A stretch of DNA of 64,000 nucleotides from UBA965 sp046303375 (GCA_046303375.1 JBKCGB010000113.1:1-64000), one strand, 5' to 3'; numbered from the stretch's first letter, positions 39,948 through 49,170 are shown. Made by a program: numbers and translations. The notes: generated by a model not told the origin, from the sequence alone.

Positions 39948-40670
39948 ATGGATTTTCGCCGTTATTATTCGATTGTGGAAGCAACACATACCATACAAAA
40001 CCCAACCTCACCGCACAAAATGGATCGCCTGATTGACGTACTGCAACTCACCAACCACCACCATGTACTCGACATCGGGTGTGGCAAGGGATGGTTGCTC
40101 ACTCGCATGGCTGAACGCTGTGGCATCCGTGGAACGGGTATAGAAATTAATCCATGGTTTTGTACGGCTGCACATGCCCGTGCACACATGGCGGGTGTCG
40201 CTGAGCGAGTTTCGATTATCGAGTCTGATGCACGACATATACCGCTTGCAGATGCGCAGTACGATGCAGCTGTGTGCATCGGCGCCTCATTCGCGCTCGG
40301 TGATCTCCACACATGTGTGACCACCCTACGCCGCGTGGTCAAACCTGGTGGGTACATTGCCGTCGGTGATATTTACCGATACGAACACGTACCAACGATT
40401 GAACGCTGGCGCACGGTGCCTTCGTTGCCAGAGCTTGTAGACCAGGTGCGCGGCCCGCACGAGCCGCTCGAACTCATCACGGCATCCGTTGAAGAGTTTG
40501 ACATGTACTATTCCCGCCAATGGCGGGCAGCACAACAGTGGCAAGCGAGCAACATGGATGATCCCGATTACGCAGATTTTTGTCAGCGTGTGGCTGAACA
40601 GCGTGATGATTATCTGCACTACGAACGACCATACATTGGTTGGGCTATCGTCGTGGCACCTACCGCATAG
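39948..40670 (+). CDS. SAM-dependent methyltransferase
   Basis: A 240 aa class I methyltransferase. Motif I VLDIGCGKGW (40-49), acidic loop GIEINPW (about 64-70), motif VSIIESDARHIPLADAQYDAAVC (split IESDARHIPL and YDAAVCIGA) and KPGGYIAVGD (about 133-142) are present. Substrate is unknown; it could be a small molecule, as the C-terminal part (WRAAQQWQASN, YERPYIGWAIV) is like MerR-type small-molecule enzymes. AAGGAG precedes ATG 39948. Its place next to an SAH-deaminase-like gene may link it to SAH handling, but that is inference. Ends overlap the convergent GT4 gene by 11 bp. Confidence 0.85.
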   Translation: MDFRRYYSIVEATHTIQNPTSPHKMDRLIDVLQLTNHHHVLDIGCGKGWLLTRMAERCGIRGTGIEINPWFCTAAHARAHMAGVAERVSIIESDARHIPLADAQYDAAVCIGASFALGDLHTCVTTLRRVVKPGGYIAVGDIYRYEHVPTIERWRTVPSLPELVDQVRGPHEPLELITASVEEFDMYYSRQWRAAQQWQASNMDDPDYADFCQRVAEQRDDYLHYERPYIGWAIVVAPTA

Positions 40671-41829
40671 TCTCATAAAACGTGAGATGCTGATTCACAA
40701 TGCGTTCCCAACTAAACACGTCAGTGAGCACTTTGGCGTGACGTCCCATCCAGTAGGTCAACTCTTGATCGCGTTGGAGGCGCAACACTGCATCAACGAG
40801 TTGCGTCACGTTATTTGGTTCAATCAGCAACGCATGTTTGCCATCGACCAGCTCTGGGAGCGGGTCTTGTACGATATCTGCAGGTGCATATGTCGTAATC
40901 ACCGGTGTACCGTGTGCCAATGCGGTAATCAGGCTCCCACGACGATATGAGTACCCATCACTAAATGGTAACAACACGGCATCAGCAGCCATTAAATATG
41001 CAGACACATCATTTGGTTCGGCATGCCCAGTTACAATGACGCGGTGTTGCAGGCCGGCTTCGGCGATACGTTGACGAATGCCATGAGCGTACGTCTGATC
41101 TGCGACGCTTTCACCGGCACCACCAATCAGCACCAAGCGCATGGTGGTTGGCAATGCAGCAAGCGCATCAAGGATGGTTTCGATACCTTTGGTATGCGTT
41201 AGTAATCCAAAATACGCCAGCAACATGTCACCCGATTGTAAATCAAAGCGACTACGCCACAAGGCACGATCATAGCCATCGGGAGGAGCCGGCGAGACAT
41301 TGGCACCAATCGGAATAAACACGGTTTGCGGATTCCACGGACCACGTGGTTCGTCCATGACCCTGCGATAATCTCCAGCATTGGTCATCACTGCACCATC
41401 TGCATCTTTGATGATACGTTTGGTATACCATGTGCGTAGCGGACCAGCCTTGGGGAAGAGGTACGGTGGGAGCAAATCATGGGCGGTGGTCACCACCCGC
41501 AATCCACGCTGTCGTTCACGTTTCAGGGCACGTGGCAACGTGTTGATGGCCACTTTCATCTGATACGCACCCGTTTGATATTGAATGTGCACGATTTCGG
41601 GTTGGAGGGCAGCAATGGTCTGCCGGATGGTGGCAATCGCACTGTTGTTCCAGACGGGAATGCGCACTGGATAGATGCGAGCAGCATCACGGTAGGCCTG
41701 CCCTTGCGGCCCTGTGATTACCGCAACTTCATGGCCGTGTTGAGTCAACATGCCATTGAGTCGCCGAGTATAATCGCCCACACCGCCCGCCATTGGCGGA
41801 TATTCCGCACTAATCATCACAATACGCAT
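40660..41829 (-). CDS. Family 4 glycosyltransferase
   Basis: A 389 aa GT-B glycosyltransferase. ISAEYPPMAGGVGDYTRRL (6-24) is the N-terminal acceptor motif; the C-terminal donor domain has LLAYFGLLTHTKGIETIL (about 198-215), VIVTGHAEPNDVSAYLMAADAVLLP (split VTGHAEPND and AADAVLLPF) and SYRRGSLITALAHGTPVITT (the E/G-rich donor loop). The start ATG 41827-41829 has GAGGAGA before. The gene overlaps its own upstream frame; the polyprenyl synthetase gene lies directly upstream (stop at 41841), so both are transcribed together. The context suggests glycosylation of a lipid such as a carotenoid or isoprenoid carrier, but general polysaccharide synthesis is as likely. Confidence 0.85.
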   Translation of the reverse strand: MRIVMISAEYPPMAGGVGDYTRRLNGMLTQHGHEVAVITGPQGQAYRDAARIYPVRIPVWNNSAIATIRQTIAALQPEIVHIQYQTGAYQMKVAINTLPRALKRERQRGLRVVTTAHDLLPPYLFPKAGPLRTWYTKRIIKDADGAVMTNAGDYRRVMDEPRGPWNPQTVFIPIGANVSPAPPDGYDRALWRSRFDLQSGDMLLAYFGLLTHTKGIETILDALAALPTTMRLVLIGGAGESVADQTYAHGIRQRIAEAGLQHRVIVTGHAEPNDVSAYLMAADAVLLPFSDGYSYRRGSLITALAHGTPVITTYAPADIVQDPLPELVDGKHALLIEPNNVTQLVDAVLRLQRDQELTYWMGRHAKVLTDVFSWERIVNQHLTFYETMR

Positions 41830-41840
41830 ACTATCTCTCC

Positions 41841-42857
41841 TCACACCCGACGGCCAAGCAAGCCGGCAGCAATGGCGTTAATTTCTCGTTGTTTGTCAGT
41901 ATTGGTGGGAGTAATGGCAGCGAGTGCGGCACATGCACGTTCGTAATGGGTTTGGGCCAACGTCGCTACGGCCTGTTGCGCACCGTGGGCATTCATGGAT
42001 GCAATGGCAGCTGCCACACCGGCATCATCACCGACTGGGCGTTGATAGAGCTGGTGCACCGCACCATCTGTGGCTTCACGTGCCAACGTATAAATGACAG
42101 GCAAACTGAGTTTACGCCGAAGCAGATCAGCAGCATCAGGTTTACCAGTTTCTTTGGCCTCACCCCAGATCCCGAGGATATCATCCTGCATTTGAAACGA
42201 CAAGCCGAGGTGTACACCAAAATCATACATGTGTTGTGCATCTTGTGGACGTGCACCAGCGGCAGTTGCACCGAGCTCACAGCATGCCGCCACCAGCAAC
42301 GCCGTTTTGCGTTCAATCATTGCCAAGTAGTCTGCTTCGCCAATCCGCGGGTTCCCTTCAAAACTCATATCGAGGTACTGGCCTTCGCAAATCGAGAGGA
42401 TGATGCGGTCGAAGCGGCGCAAAATGTGCAGTACACGATCGGCGGGCAGCCCAACATCGTGCAACCGTTGCACGGCGAGATGTGCCAACACAAACATGCC
42501 GTCACCCGCATTAATCCCGTGCGGCATGCCCCAGATTGTCCACAGTGTGGTACGACCACGCCGCAATTCGCTGTTGTCTTGGATGTCATCATGGATAAGT
42601 GAAAAATCGTGCAGGAGTTGAATCCCCGCAGCTAGTGGCAACGTTTGGGTAATACTGCCACCAAACATTTGACTCGCTAGCAATGTCAAAATCGGACGCA
42701 ATAGTTTGCCTGGATCAGCATATTCACGGTCAAGTGTCTGATTTCGCCACCCGAGGTGGTACTCTTGCATCTGGTAAAACGGTGCCACTTGGGGAAGATG
42801 CGCAGGAAATATTGCTTGCATTTCGTTGCGGATAAGTGTGCGAATATCTGATTCCAT
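41841..42857 (-). CDS. Polyprenyl synthetase (trans-prenyl diphosphate synthase)
   Basis: A 338 aa head-to-tail prenyltransferase making farnesyl, geranylgeranyl or longer diphosphates. First Asp-rich motif HDDIQD with Asp90, Asp91 and Asp94, followed by ELRRGRTTLW; second motif QMQDDILGIWG (Asp225, Asp226) with Gly at the fifth position instead of Asp. Lys of GKLLRP (50-55) and RKTALL are kept. The residue pattern before the first motif (LLHDFSLIHDD) has bulky aromatic and small residues that do not let me set the product length reliably. The ATG is at 42855-42857. Its operon partner is a GT4, and a BlaI-type gene is divergent upstream. Confidence 0.9.
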   Translation of the reverse strand: MESDIRTLIRNEMQAIFPAHLPQVAPFYQMQEYHLGWRNQTLDREYADPGKLLRPILTLLASQMFGGSITQTLPLAAGIQLLHDFSLIHDDIQDNSELRRGRTTLWTIWGMPHGINAGDGMFVLAHLAVQRLHDVGLPADRVLHILRRFDRIILSICEGQYLDMSFEGNPRIGEADYLAMIERKTALLVAACCELGATAAGARPQDAQHMYDFGVHLGLSFQMQDDILGIWGEAKETGKPDAADLLRRKLSLPVIYTLAREATDGAVHQLYQRPVGDDAGVAAAIASMNAHGAQQAVATLAQTHYERACAALAAITPTNTDKQREINAIAAGLLGRRV

Positions 42858-42941
42858 GGCATTAACCTCACATTATTCAGGTCGTATCAGCATCTTGTAA
42901 TTACTTCGTCATACTAGTGAATTGTTGTTTGCGTCATATGG

Positions 42942-42960
42942 TAGTACACTTGCTGTAGTA
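42942..42960. promoter_or_regulatory. Possible BlaI-type operator
   Basis: TAGTACA (42942-42948) and TGTAGTA (42954-42960) form an inverted repeat with a 5 bp centre, resembling the BlaI/MecI half-sites TACTACA/TGTAGTA (whose centre is 2 bp). It lies 29 bp before the regulator gene and would fit autoregulation. Confidence 0.35.
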
Positions 42961-42988
42961 AAGCTATTGCCTAATCGAGGAGTCCATT

Positions 42989-43405
42989 ATGGCGCCGAAC
43001 CTCCGGTTCCGCTTTAGTCCGGCCAAAGATGGCTTGGTCAAAGTACTCGGGCCACTTGAAACCGAAATCATGCAAGTCATCTGGCATGATAAGTGTAGCA
43101 CCGTCAAGAAGGTGCATCGAGCACTGTCACAGAATCGTGAAATCGCGTATACCACGGTCATGACCACCATGAGTCGCCTCGCAGACAAAGGTGTCCTCAA
43201 TCGTCAACGGGACGGTTTAGCGTACATCTACGATCCTGCGCTCAGCGAAGAAGACTTTGTTACCATGGTTGTACAGCAGGTGCTTGACGGATTACTCACC
43301 GACTACAGCGATACTGCTGTCGACTACATGATTGACTTCTTGGTACGCAACAACCCCAAAGAACTCAAGCGCTTGCGCACAGTGATAGACAGTCACATCG
43401 CGTAG
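42989..43405 (+). CDS. BlaI/MecI/CopY-family transcriptional regulator
   Basis: A 138 aa winged-helix dimer. The HTH covers about 25-80: LETEIMQVIWHDKCSTVKKVHRAL shortened as LETEIMQVIW, then YTTVMTTMSRLADKGVLNRQRDG (recognition helix with MTTMSRL and the wing RQRDG). Residues 90-138 are the dimer domain. Classical members respond to a BlaR-type protease; no such gene is here, so this could be a stand-alone member regulating its own gene or the divergent polyprenyl synthetase operon. GAGGAG lies before ATG 42989. A hairpin follows. Confidence 0.9.
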   Translation: MAPNLRFRFSPAKDGLVKVLGPLETEIMQVIWHDKCSTVKKVHRALSQNREIAYTTVMTTMSRLADKGVLNRQRDGLAYIYDPALSEEDFVTMVVQQVLDGLLTDYSDTAVDYMIDFLVRNNPKELKRLRTVIDSHIA

Positions 43406-43419
43406 TTCAGCACTGCGTG

Positions 43420-43450
43420 ACGCCCCCACCAATATGAATGGTGGGGGCGT
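43420..43450. terminator. Hairpin between BlaI-type gene and rimO
   Basis: ACGCCCCCACC (43420-43430) pairs with GGTGGGGGCGT (43440-43450), 11 bp, loop nine bases. No clear T run; serves converging genes. Confidence 0.6.
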
Positions 43451-43455
43451 GCGTG

Positions 43456-44823
43456 TTATACGATGTTCCCCCACAGATCATAATCGGTGGTCGTCGTCAC
43501 TTTGACGTTGATGATGCTCCCAATGGCCGCCTTGCCCCAGGCAAAGACCTGCCCATCGACCTCGGGGGCATCACGAAACGAGCGCCCCACCACCAGTGGT
43601 TTGCCACTTTCATCACTCCCACTGCCTTCAACGAGCATCGCAATGGTACGCCCACGCCACACCCGATTGCGTGCGTGTGAGATTTCCTGTTGTAATTGCA
43701 TGATTTTGTGCCAACGGCGCTCAATTTGTTTTTGGGGTACTTTACCCTCAAGCGTAGTCGCGTGCGTCCCTGGTTCATCGCTATATTGAAAGACACCAAC
43801 GCGGTCAAGGGTCATTTCCGCGAGAAACGCATGCAACGCATCGAACTCTTCGCGGGTTTCACCGGGGAAGCCCACGATGAAGGTTGAGCGGATCGCAATA
43901 TCAGGCATTGCACTACGCAAATCATTGATGATGCCTTTGGTACGCTCAATATCTGGCGGGCGGCGCATGCGGCGCAACGTGGCGGTATGCGCGTGTTGGA
44001 GCGGCATATCCAGGTACTTGCAAATCTGGGGATGGGCGGCCATTGTTTCGATGAGGCGCGGCGTTATCCCGTGAGGATAGGCGTACATCAGGCGAATCCA
44101 GCGATCGACTGGCACCACACTACACAGTTCCTCGAGGAGTGCAGATAAGCCATCTTTCATGCCCAAATCACGTCCATAGTCGGTGAGATGTTGCGCCACC
44201 AAAATGACTTCTTTGACCCCTTTGGCCATGAGTTGGTTGACTTCACGTACAATCGCCTCTGGACGTTTGGAGCGCATGTCTCCTTTGAACGAAGGAATAG
44301 TACAAAACGCACAACGCAAATTGCACCCATCAGAAATTTTGACGTACGCCGATGGTCCGCCTTTGGTGCGATTAATGGCGGCAGTCCGCCAGTCGGCATA
44401 TTCGCCAGGGACGGTCAAATCAACGGAAGTGGGGTCAACCGGTGCGAGATCTATCATCAAGGTGGGTGAAGTGGTTGGTTTGGGTGCAGCTGTGCCCACC
44501 ACTTCACCGATTTTCATCCATTCGCGAGTGCCGAGCACAGCATCTACGCCGTGCACTGACCGCACCACGTCACCGTGACTTTCGGCCATACACCCTGCAG
44601 CAATGAGTTTTTGCCCGGGATGTTTCTGTGTTGCGAGTTCATTGAGTACGTTTAGTGTTTCATCGCGTGCCGATGCAATAAAGCTACATGTGTTGACAAT
44701 CACCACATCCGCTTGGTCTGCAGCACCGACGAGCACGTGTCCTTGTGTTTCGAGAATTCCCGTCATGCCTTCGCTATCCACTGCGTTTTTGGGGCAACCG
44801 AGGGTAATTACATGTACCTTCAT
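43456..44823 (-). CDS. rimO: Ribosomal protein S12 methylthiotransferase RimO
   Basis: Adds a methylthio group to the conserved Asp of ribosomal protein S12, using two iron-sulphur clusters and SAM. N-terminal UPF0004 domain with Cys10, Cys46 and Cys78 (LGCPKN, NTCSF, AGCMAE); radical SAM CNLRCAFC at Cys167, Cys171 and Cys174; a C-terminal TRAM domain about 385-455. The MiaB relative is distinguished by GCPKN and the SDGCNLRCAFC with GDMRSK after; this favours RimO. Length 455 aa is normal. AGGAAG is before the ATG. It is the last gene after the RodZ-like and YajQ genes. Confidence 0.93.
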   Translation of the reverse strand: MKVHVITLGCPKNAVDSEGMTGILETQGHVLVGAADQADVVIVNTCSFIASARDETLNVLNELATQKHPGQKLIAAGCMAESHGDVVRSVHGVDAVLGTREWMKIGEVVGTAAPKPTTSPTLMIDLAPVDPTSVDLTVPGEYADWRTAAINRTKGGPSAYVKISDGCNLRCAFCTIPSFKGDMRSKRPEAIVREVNQLMAKGVKEVILVAQHLTDYGRDLGMKDGLSALLEELCSVVPVDRWIRLMYAYPHGITPRLIETMAAHPQICKYLDMPLQHAHTATLRRMRRPPDIERTKGIINDLRSAMPDIAIRSTFIVGFPGETREEFDALHAFLAEMTLDRVGVFQYSDEPGTHATTLEGKVPQKQIERRWHKIMQLQQEISHARNRVWRGRTIAMLVEGSGSDESGKPLVVGRSFRDAPEVDGQVFAWGKAAIGSIINVKVTTTTDYDLWGNIV

Positions 44824-44848
44824 TGCGACTACATCTTCCTAGTTTTGC

Positions 44849-45346
44849 TTAACGGTAATTGGTAAATTGAAGTGGTACCGTGAAATCATCGGCACGTTGT
44901 TTGAGCACTGTGATGATGGCTTGTAATTCGTCACGACTCTTGCTGGCAACACGTACAGCCTCGCCTTGGATACGACCTTGTGCTTTGGGAAATTGATCCT
45001 TGATTATCTTTTGGATTTTCTTGGCAATTTCATCCGAAAGGCCCTGTTGCAAGGTGATGACCTGTTTAATCCGCCCACCTGATACCTGTTGTGGTGGATT
45101 CAACTTAAAAACTTTGAGCGATAAATTGCGACGCATTGCCTTGCTCTGCAGAATATCGCGAATCGCCGTCAGGTGCATTTCTGATTCGGTGGTAATCACG
45201 ATTTCTTTGTCAGCCAGGTCAATGACCGTGTCACTATCCTTGAGATCGTAGCGGGTTTGTACTTCGCGACGCGTTTGGTCAACCGCATTGACCATTTCTT
45301 GGCGATCAAACTCGGAGACGACATCAAAACTGCTTTCACTTGCCAT
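44849..45346 (-). CDS. YajQ-family nucleotide-binding protein
   Basis: A 165 aa UPF0234/YajQ protein; members bind nucleotides, and some are cyclic di-GMP effectors. Starts MASESSFDVVSEFDRQEM, the family hallmark; SGGRIKQVITLQQGLSDEIAKKI (split as GGRIKQVI and DEIAKKIQKII) and VRVASKSRDELQAII near the C-terminus. Length and features are normal. The ATG is preceded by AAGGAGG. It lies 25 bp before rimO on the minus strand. Whether it binds cyclic di-GMP here cannot be read. Confidence 0.92.
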   Translation of the reverse strand: MASESSFDVVSEFDRQEMVNAVDQTRREVQTRYDLKDSDTVIDLADKEIVITTESEMHLTAIRDILQSKAMRRNLSLKVFKLNPPQQVSGGRIKQVITLQQGLSDEIAKKIQKIIKDQFPKAQGRIQGEAVRVASKSRDELQAIITVLKQRADDFTVPLQFTNYR

Positions 45347-45368
45347 CGTTTCCTCCTTGTGTACAACA

Positions 45369-45395
45369 ACGCGGGGGTCGACCCCCGCGTTTTTT
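45369..45395 (+). terminator. Strong hairpin with T run on the plus strand
   Basis: ACGCGGGGGT (45369-45378) and ACCCCCGCGT (45381-45390) form a 10 bp stem around CG, followed by TTTTTT on the plus strand. Flanking genes are on the minus strand, where the T run is lacking. It would stop transcription entering from the yajQ side against the genes. Confidence 0.55.
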
Positions 45396-45423
45396 GCGCA
45401 AATCGTAGCCTACACATAACTGC

Positions 45424-46218
45424 TTATGGTGGTGGCCACGAGAATGATACCACGTCGCCCGGGGTCGTACTCAAGCGTTGCTCGACACCATTGACAACCA
45501 CGGCAACCACATAGGCATTGCCAGCGCGAATCCAAATCTGGCGTTGCGCCGTGTAGCGCAACGATTCACCAGCCTTGAGGATGCGCTGGAAGACAGATTT
45601 ATTATCGACTTTGACATGCAACCACGAGCCGGGGTTTTTACCGGCATCAATCTTGATTTCAAGGACAATGGGTGCTTCTGGGGTGGTGGTGATGGCCACA
45701 GTGGGCGTCATCATCACAGACCCTGCAGGTACAGCAGTAGGCTCTGGGACTGCGGTGGGTTCTTCGGGCATGGCAGTCGGTGCAACTACTGCGATTGTGG
45801 CGGTTGCCTCAGTAGCCACTTCCGCTGGCCTAGGGGTATCATTGATGAATTCGACACCACGCAACACGAGGTAACCGAGCCCGGCAATAGTCAATACCAC
45901 AAAGAAGACACCAAATAGATTGGGGAGCACGGCACCACGGATACGCGGTGCAACCACCGCCGGGCGAAGCACGATGGGCTCTGTGCGCCCACGCTCGTAG
46001 CGGTAGAGCTGGATTAATTCTTCGACGGGAATTTTGAGATAATCTGCGTAGTTGCGAATGAACCCTCGGGCGTATACATCACCGGGCAGATACTTGTAGT
46101 CGCCTTCTTCGAGGGCAACCAAATACCGCTGCAGAATGCGCGTTTCGGTTGCTGCTTGCGCGAGGCTGATGCCCTGTGACTCACGGGCTGCCCGTAGGCG
46201 ATTACCCAATTCACTCAT
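45424..46218 (-). CDS. RodZ-like HTH membrane protein
   Basis: A 264 aa protein like the bacterial cytoskeletal anchor RodZ. N-terminal HTH_25 domain (1-70: GNRLRAARESQGISLAQAA, LVALEEGDY, VYARGFIRNYADYL), one membrane helix (about 104-126, NLFGVFFVVLTIAGLGYLVL), a Thr/Ala/Pro-rich linker with PTAVPEPTAVP, and a C-terminal DUF4115-like domain (190-264, with ESLRYTAQRQIWIRAGNAYVV). Start ATG 46216-46218 has AGGAAT upstream; the GTG two codons earlier is also possible. RodZ binds MreB on the inside and helps cell shape; no mreB is in the window. Followed by yajQ and rimO. Confidence 0.82.
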   Translation of the reverse strand: MSELGNRLRAARESQGISLAQAATETRILQRYLVALEEGDYKYLPGDVYARGFIRNYADYLKIPVEELIQLYRYERGRTEPIVLRPAVVAPRIRGAVLPNLFGVFFVVLTIAGLGYLVLRGVEFINDTPRPAEVATEATATIAVVAPTAMPEEPTAVPEPTAVPAGSVMMTPTVAITTTPEAPIVLEIKIDAGKNPGSWLHVKVDNKSVFQRILKAGESLRYTAQRQIWIRAGNAYVVAVVVNGVEQRLSTTPGDVVSFSWPPP

Positions 46219-46325
46219 GACCACTATTCCTCAAAAATGCCACACCACGACACGACACCGGTGAATCCCGATTGACAATCACCCTCTGATTATAAGCGAT
46301 ATCAGCACTATCAGCAATGAGATGT

Positions 46326-46895
46326 TTATTTCAATCCTTCAACACGCGGTAACACGATACCGCGTTGCCCTTGGTATTTGCCTGCTTTGTCACGATATGA
46401 CGTTTCACACAGCTCATCACCCTGGAAAAACAGGCATTGTGCAATACCTTCATTGGCATAGATTTTGGCGGGTAGTGGTGTCGAATTACTAATTTCAATT
46501 GTCCACTGCCCTTCCCACCCAGGTTCACCTGGTGTCACATTCACGATAATCCCGGCACGAGCATACGTTGATTTCCCAATCACCAACACCAACACATCAG
46601 CGGGAATGCGAAAATACTCGAGTGAATGACACAGTGCATAGCTATTGGGGGGAATAATACAGACATCACCCTTGAAGTGTTGAAAGATGCGCTCATCGAT
46701 GGCTTTGGGGTCTACCACAGTATTGTATGGGCTAGTACTAAAAATCTTGAATTCATCGGAAACACGCATGTCATACCCATATGATGACAAGCCATATGAA
46801 ATAATCCCTTCGCGTTTTTGGCGATCAACAAATGGCTCAATCATACCATGCTCTGTGGCCATTGTACGAATCCAACGATCTGCTTTAATCGACAT
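46326..46895 (-). CDS. dcd: dCTP deaminase
   Basis: A 189 aa trimeric enzyme turning dCTP into dUTP, a source of dTMP. The active region GKSTYARAGIIVNVTPGEPGWEGQWTIEISN is present (split GKSTYARAGI, TPGEPGWEG, IEISN), with the catalytic Glu in TIEISN and Arg in STYARAG; the start SIKADRWI and SSYGYDMRV are family hallmarks. I cannot tell monofunctional Dcd from the bifunctional dCTP deaminase-dUTPase by sight. Start ATG 46893-46895 has GAGAGGGG before it. Stands alone between RodZ-like and the ATPase. Confidence 0.93.
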   Translation of the reverse strand: MSIKADRWIRTMATEHGMIEPFVDRQKREGIISYGLSSYGYDMRVSDEFKIFSTSPYNTVVDPKAIDERIFQHFKGDVCIIPPNSYALCHSLEYFRIPADVLVLVIGKSTYARAGIIVNVTPGEPGWEGQWTIEISNSTPLPAKIYANEGIAQCLFFQGDELCETSYRDKAGKYQGQRGIVLPRVEGLK

Positions 46896-46949
46896 AGCAT
46901 CCCCTCTCAATATACGACACCATCATAATTGTGGAGCAACGCTGAATCC

Positions 46950-49094
46950 TCAACGACGCACGGGTAAGAGCATGCGCAAGCCGTTTGCAACGACCAACAA
47001 CGTGCTCCCTTCGTGACCGATCACACCATACGTTAACACTACATCACCACGCAGGGTAAATACCACGAGCAGTGCAATCACACCAAAAGCAAATACAAGA
47101 TTTTGCAAGACCACTCGACGGGCATTGCGCGCCAACAACAAGGCAGTACTCAACTTGCTGAGATCATCTTTCATCAGCACCACATCGGCACTTTCATGTG
47201 CGACATCCGTACCACCACTGCCCATGGCAACACCAAGCGCCGCACTCGCAAGTGCAGGTGCATCATTGATGCCATCACCAATCATTGCCACTGGTCCATA
47301 CCGTTGTTGCAAATCTTTGACTGCATCCACCTTGTCTTGGGGCAATAATTCAGCACGCACATCATCGAGCCCGAGTTCTTTGGCGAGTGCCCGAGCGACA
47401 TGCTCATTGTCGCCGGTCAGCAAGGCGAGACGATAACCAGCGCCCCGCAAATCCTGCAAGGCTTGCTTGGCTTCAGGGCGCATCGTATCTGAGACTGCAA
47501 TCAACCCCCAGATTTCATCATCGGATCCCACAGCCATCACCGTATTGCCATTGCGTTGCTGTGCTTGGATTTCGATGAGCACATCTGGCGTTGTCATACG
47601 AAACATGGTCGGTTTGCCCACCCGCAGGCGATGTCCATTAACCACCGCTGTCGCACCTGCAGCAATCACTGCTTTGAATTCAGTCGCTTCTGGGATAAGA
47701 ATACCACGCTCACGTGTGCTCTGGACCACTGCACGTGCAAGTGGATGCTCTGATGCCTGTTCTACGGCAGCAGCGGCCGCCAACAGACGAATTTGATCGT
47801 CTGTCATGGAGCCGAGTTGATCATCATCGGGATTTTGGTGTTCGGTGATGTGTGTGATGAGCGTTGACAAGCGCCCCGGACCACCGACAGGAATCACTGC
47901 AACCACGCCTGGACGACCAGTCGTCAATGTTCCAGTTTTATCAAAGGCGATAACTTTGACGGTAGCTGCTGCCTCAAGTTGCCGCCCCCCTTTAAACAAT
48001 ACACCATCCCGTGCTGCCCGTGCCAACGCAGACAACAACGATGCAGGTATCGAAATCACCAACGCACACGGCGACATCACTACCATGAGTGTCATCGAAC
48101 GATACAGCGTCTGGTGCCAGTCTTCGACCAACAAGAGTCGTGCAATGATTATCGAAAGGAGCGTTACCACCACTACCGCATATGCATAATATACGCCTAT
48201 GACGCGGTCAGTGAAATCTTGGCTGTTGGCTTTTTGGTCGCGGGCTTCGCGTACTACCGCAACAATCCGTGCAAGTGTGGATTGTGATGCATCTGCCGTG
48301 ACGGTGACTTCAAGTGCTCCTTGGCCATTGAGTGTGCCTGCATAGACTTTGTGGCCAACCTGTTTTTCGACGGGCATTGATTCACCCGTAATGGATGCTT
48401 CGTTGATGGTTGATTCACCGGCACGAATAACACCATCGGTGGGAATTTTTGCGCCGGGACGCACCAGCACCACATCACCAGGAACCACAGCCTCTACCGA
48501 GATTTCACGGGTTTCACCAGCAATCAACAGCTCTGCTTCACGCGGGGTCATTGCAATCAGTGACCGAATCGATGCATGTGTACGCCCCATGGCATACGTT
48601 TCAAGGGTGCCAGATAGAGAAAACAAGAACATCAACAACGCTCCTTCACGTGGCTCACCCATGGCAGCTGCACCGAGTGCGGCCACAATCATAAGTGTGT
48701 TCACGTCAAATTCGCGTTTTTTGAGTGATTCAAGCGCATCGAGCGCACTATAGTAACCACCAAACCCATATGCCACGATATAACAGATGGTAGGCACATA
48801 CCACGGTACACCTGCCCAGTCATCCAAGACCCAGCCCAAAATGGTAGCAATCACACAGATGACTGTAAATGGAATCATGCGTGGCAGATCGGCTATTTCG
48901 GCTTCTTCGGGGGTGATTTCGGCGTCAATATGCTCTACCACCACAGATAGTCCAGCGTGATCTGCAACCGCACGCAAGGCACGCATATCGGTATCACCAC
49001 GGCACTGCACTACGACTCCACGCCCTGCAGAAGCATATTTCACACCCGCGACACCAGCAAGTGCCCGGATAGTCTGTAACGTCTCATCGACCAT
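46950..49094 (-). CDS. P1B-4-type metal-transporting ATPase
   Basis: A 714 aa heavy-metal P-type ATPase. The metal-site motif is SPCALVIS (341-348) and the last-helix motif HEGSTLLVVANGLRMLL (near 692-708), the pattern of P1B-4 pumps, which export cobalt, iron or zinc. TGES (236-239), phosphorylation DKTGT (Asp385), and GDGINDAPALASA are complete. Unlike Cu/Zn pumps, the N-terminus (1-55) looks like a heavy-metal domain without the CxxC pair. Eight or fewer membrane helices, about 72-120 and later. Start ATG 49092-49094 has GAGGAG; upstream frame adds a Cys-rich, unlikely extension. Single gene; its regulator is not seen. Confidence 0.88.
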   Translation of the reverse strand: MVDETLQTIRALAGVAGVKYASAGRGVVVQCRGDTDMRALRAVADHAGLSVVVEHIDAEITPEEAEIADLPRMIPFTVICVIATILGWVLDDWAGVPWYVPTICYIVAYGFGGYYSALDALESLKKREFDVNTLMIVAALGAAAMGEPREGALLMFLFSLSGTLETYAMGRTHASIRSLIAMTPREAELLIAGETREISVEAVVPGDVVLVRPGAKIPTDGVIRAGESTINEASITGESMPVEKQVGHKVYAGTLNGQGALEVTVTADASQSTLARIVAVVREARDQKANSQDFTDRVIGVYYAYAVVVVTLLSIIIARLLLVEDWHQTLYRSMTLMVVMSPCALVISIPASLLSALARAARDGVLFKGGRQLEAAATVKVIAFDKTGTLTTGRPGVVAVIPVGGPGRLSTLITHITEHQNPDDDQLGSMTDDQIRLLAAAAAVEQASEHPLARAVVQSTRERGILIPEATEFKAVIAAGATAVVNGHRLRVGKPTMFRMTTPDVLIEIQAQQRNGNTVMAVGSDDEIWGLIAVSDTMRPEAKQALQDLRGAGYRLALLTGDNEHVARALAKELGLDDVRAELLPQDKVDAVKDLQQRYGPVAMIGDGINDAPALASAALGVAMGSGGTDVAHESADVVLMKDDLSKLSTALLLARNARRVVLQNLVFAFGVIALLVVFTLRGDVVLTYGVIGHEGSTLLVVANGLRMLLPVRR

Positions 49095-49170
49095 GCACGA
49101 CTCCTCGACACGGATTACCACTGTTATTATACATAGTTCATCCTCGTGCAAAGCACATGGGACAAGACAC

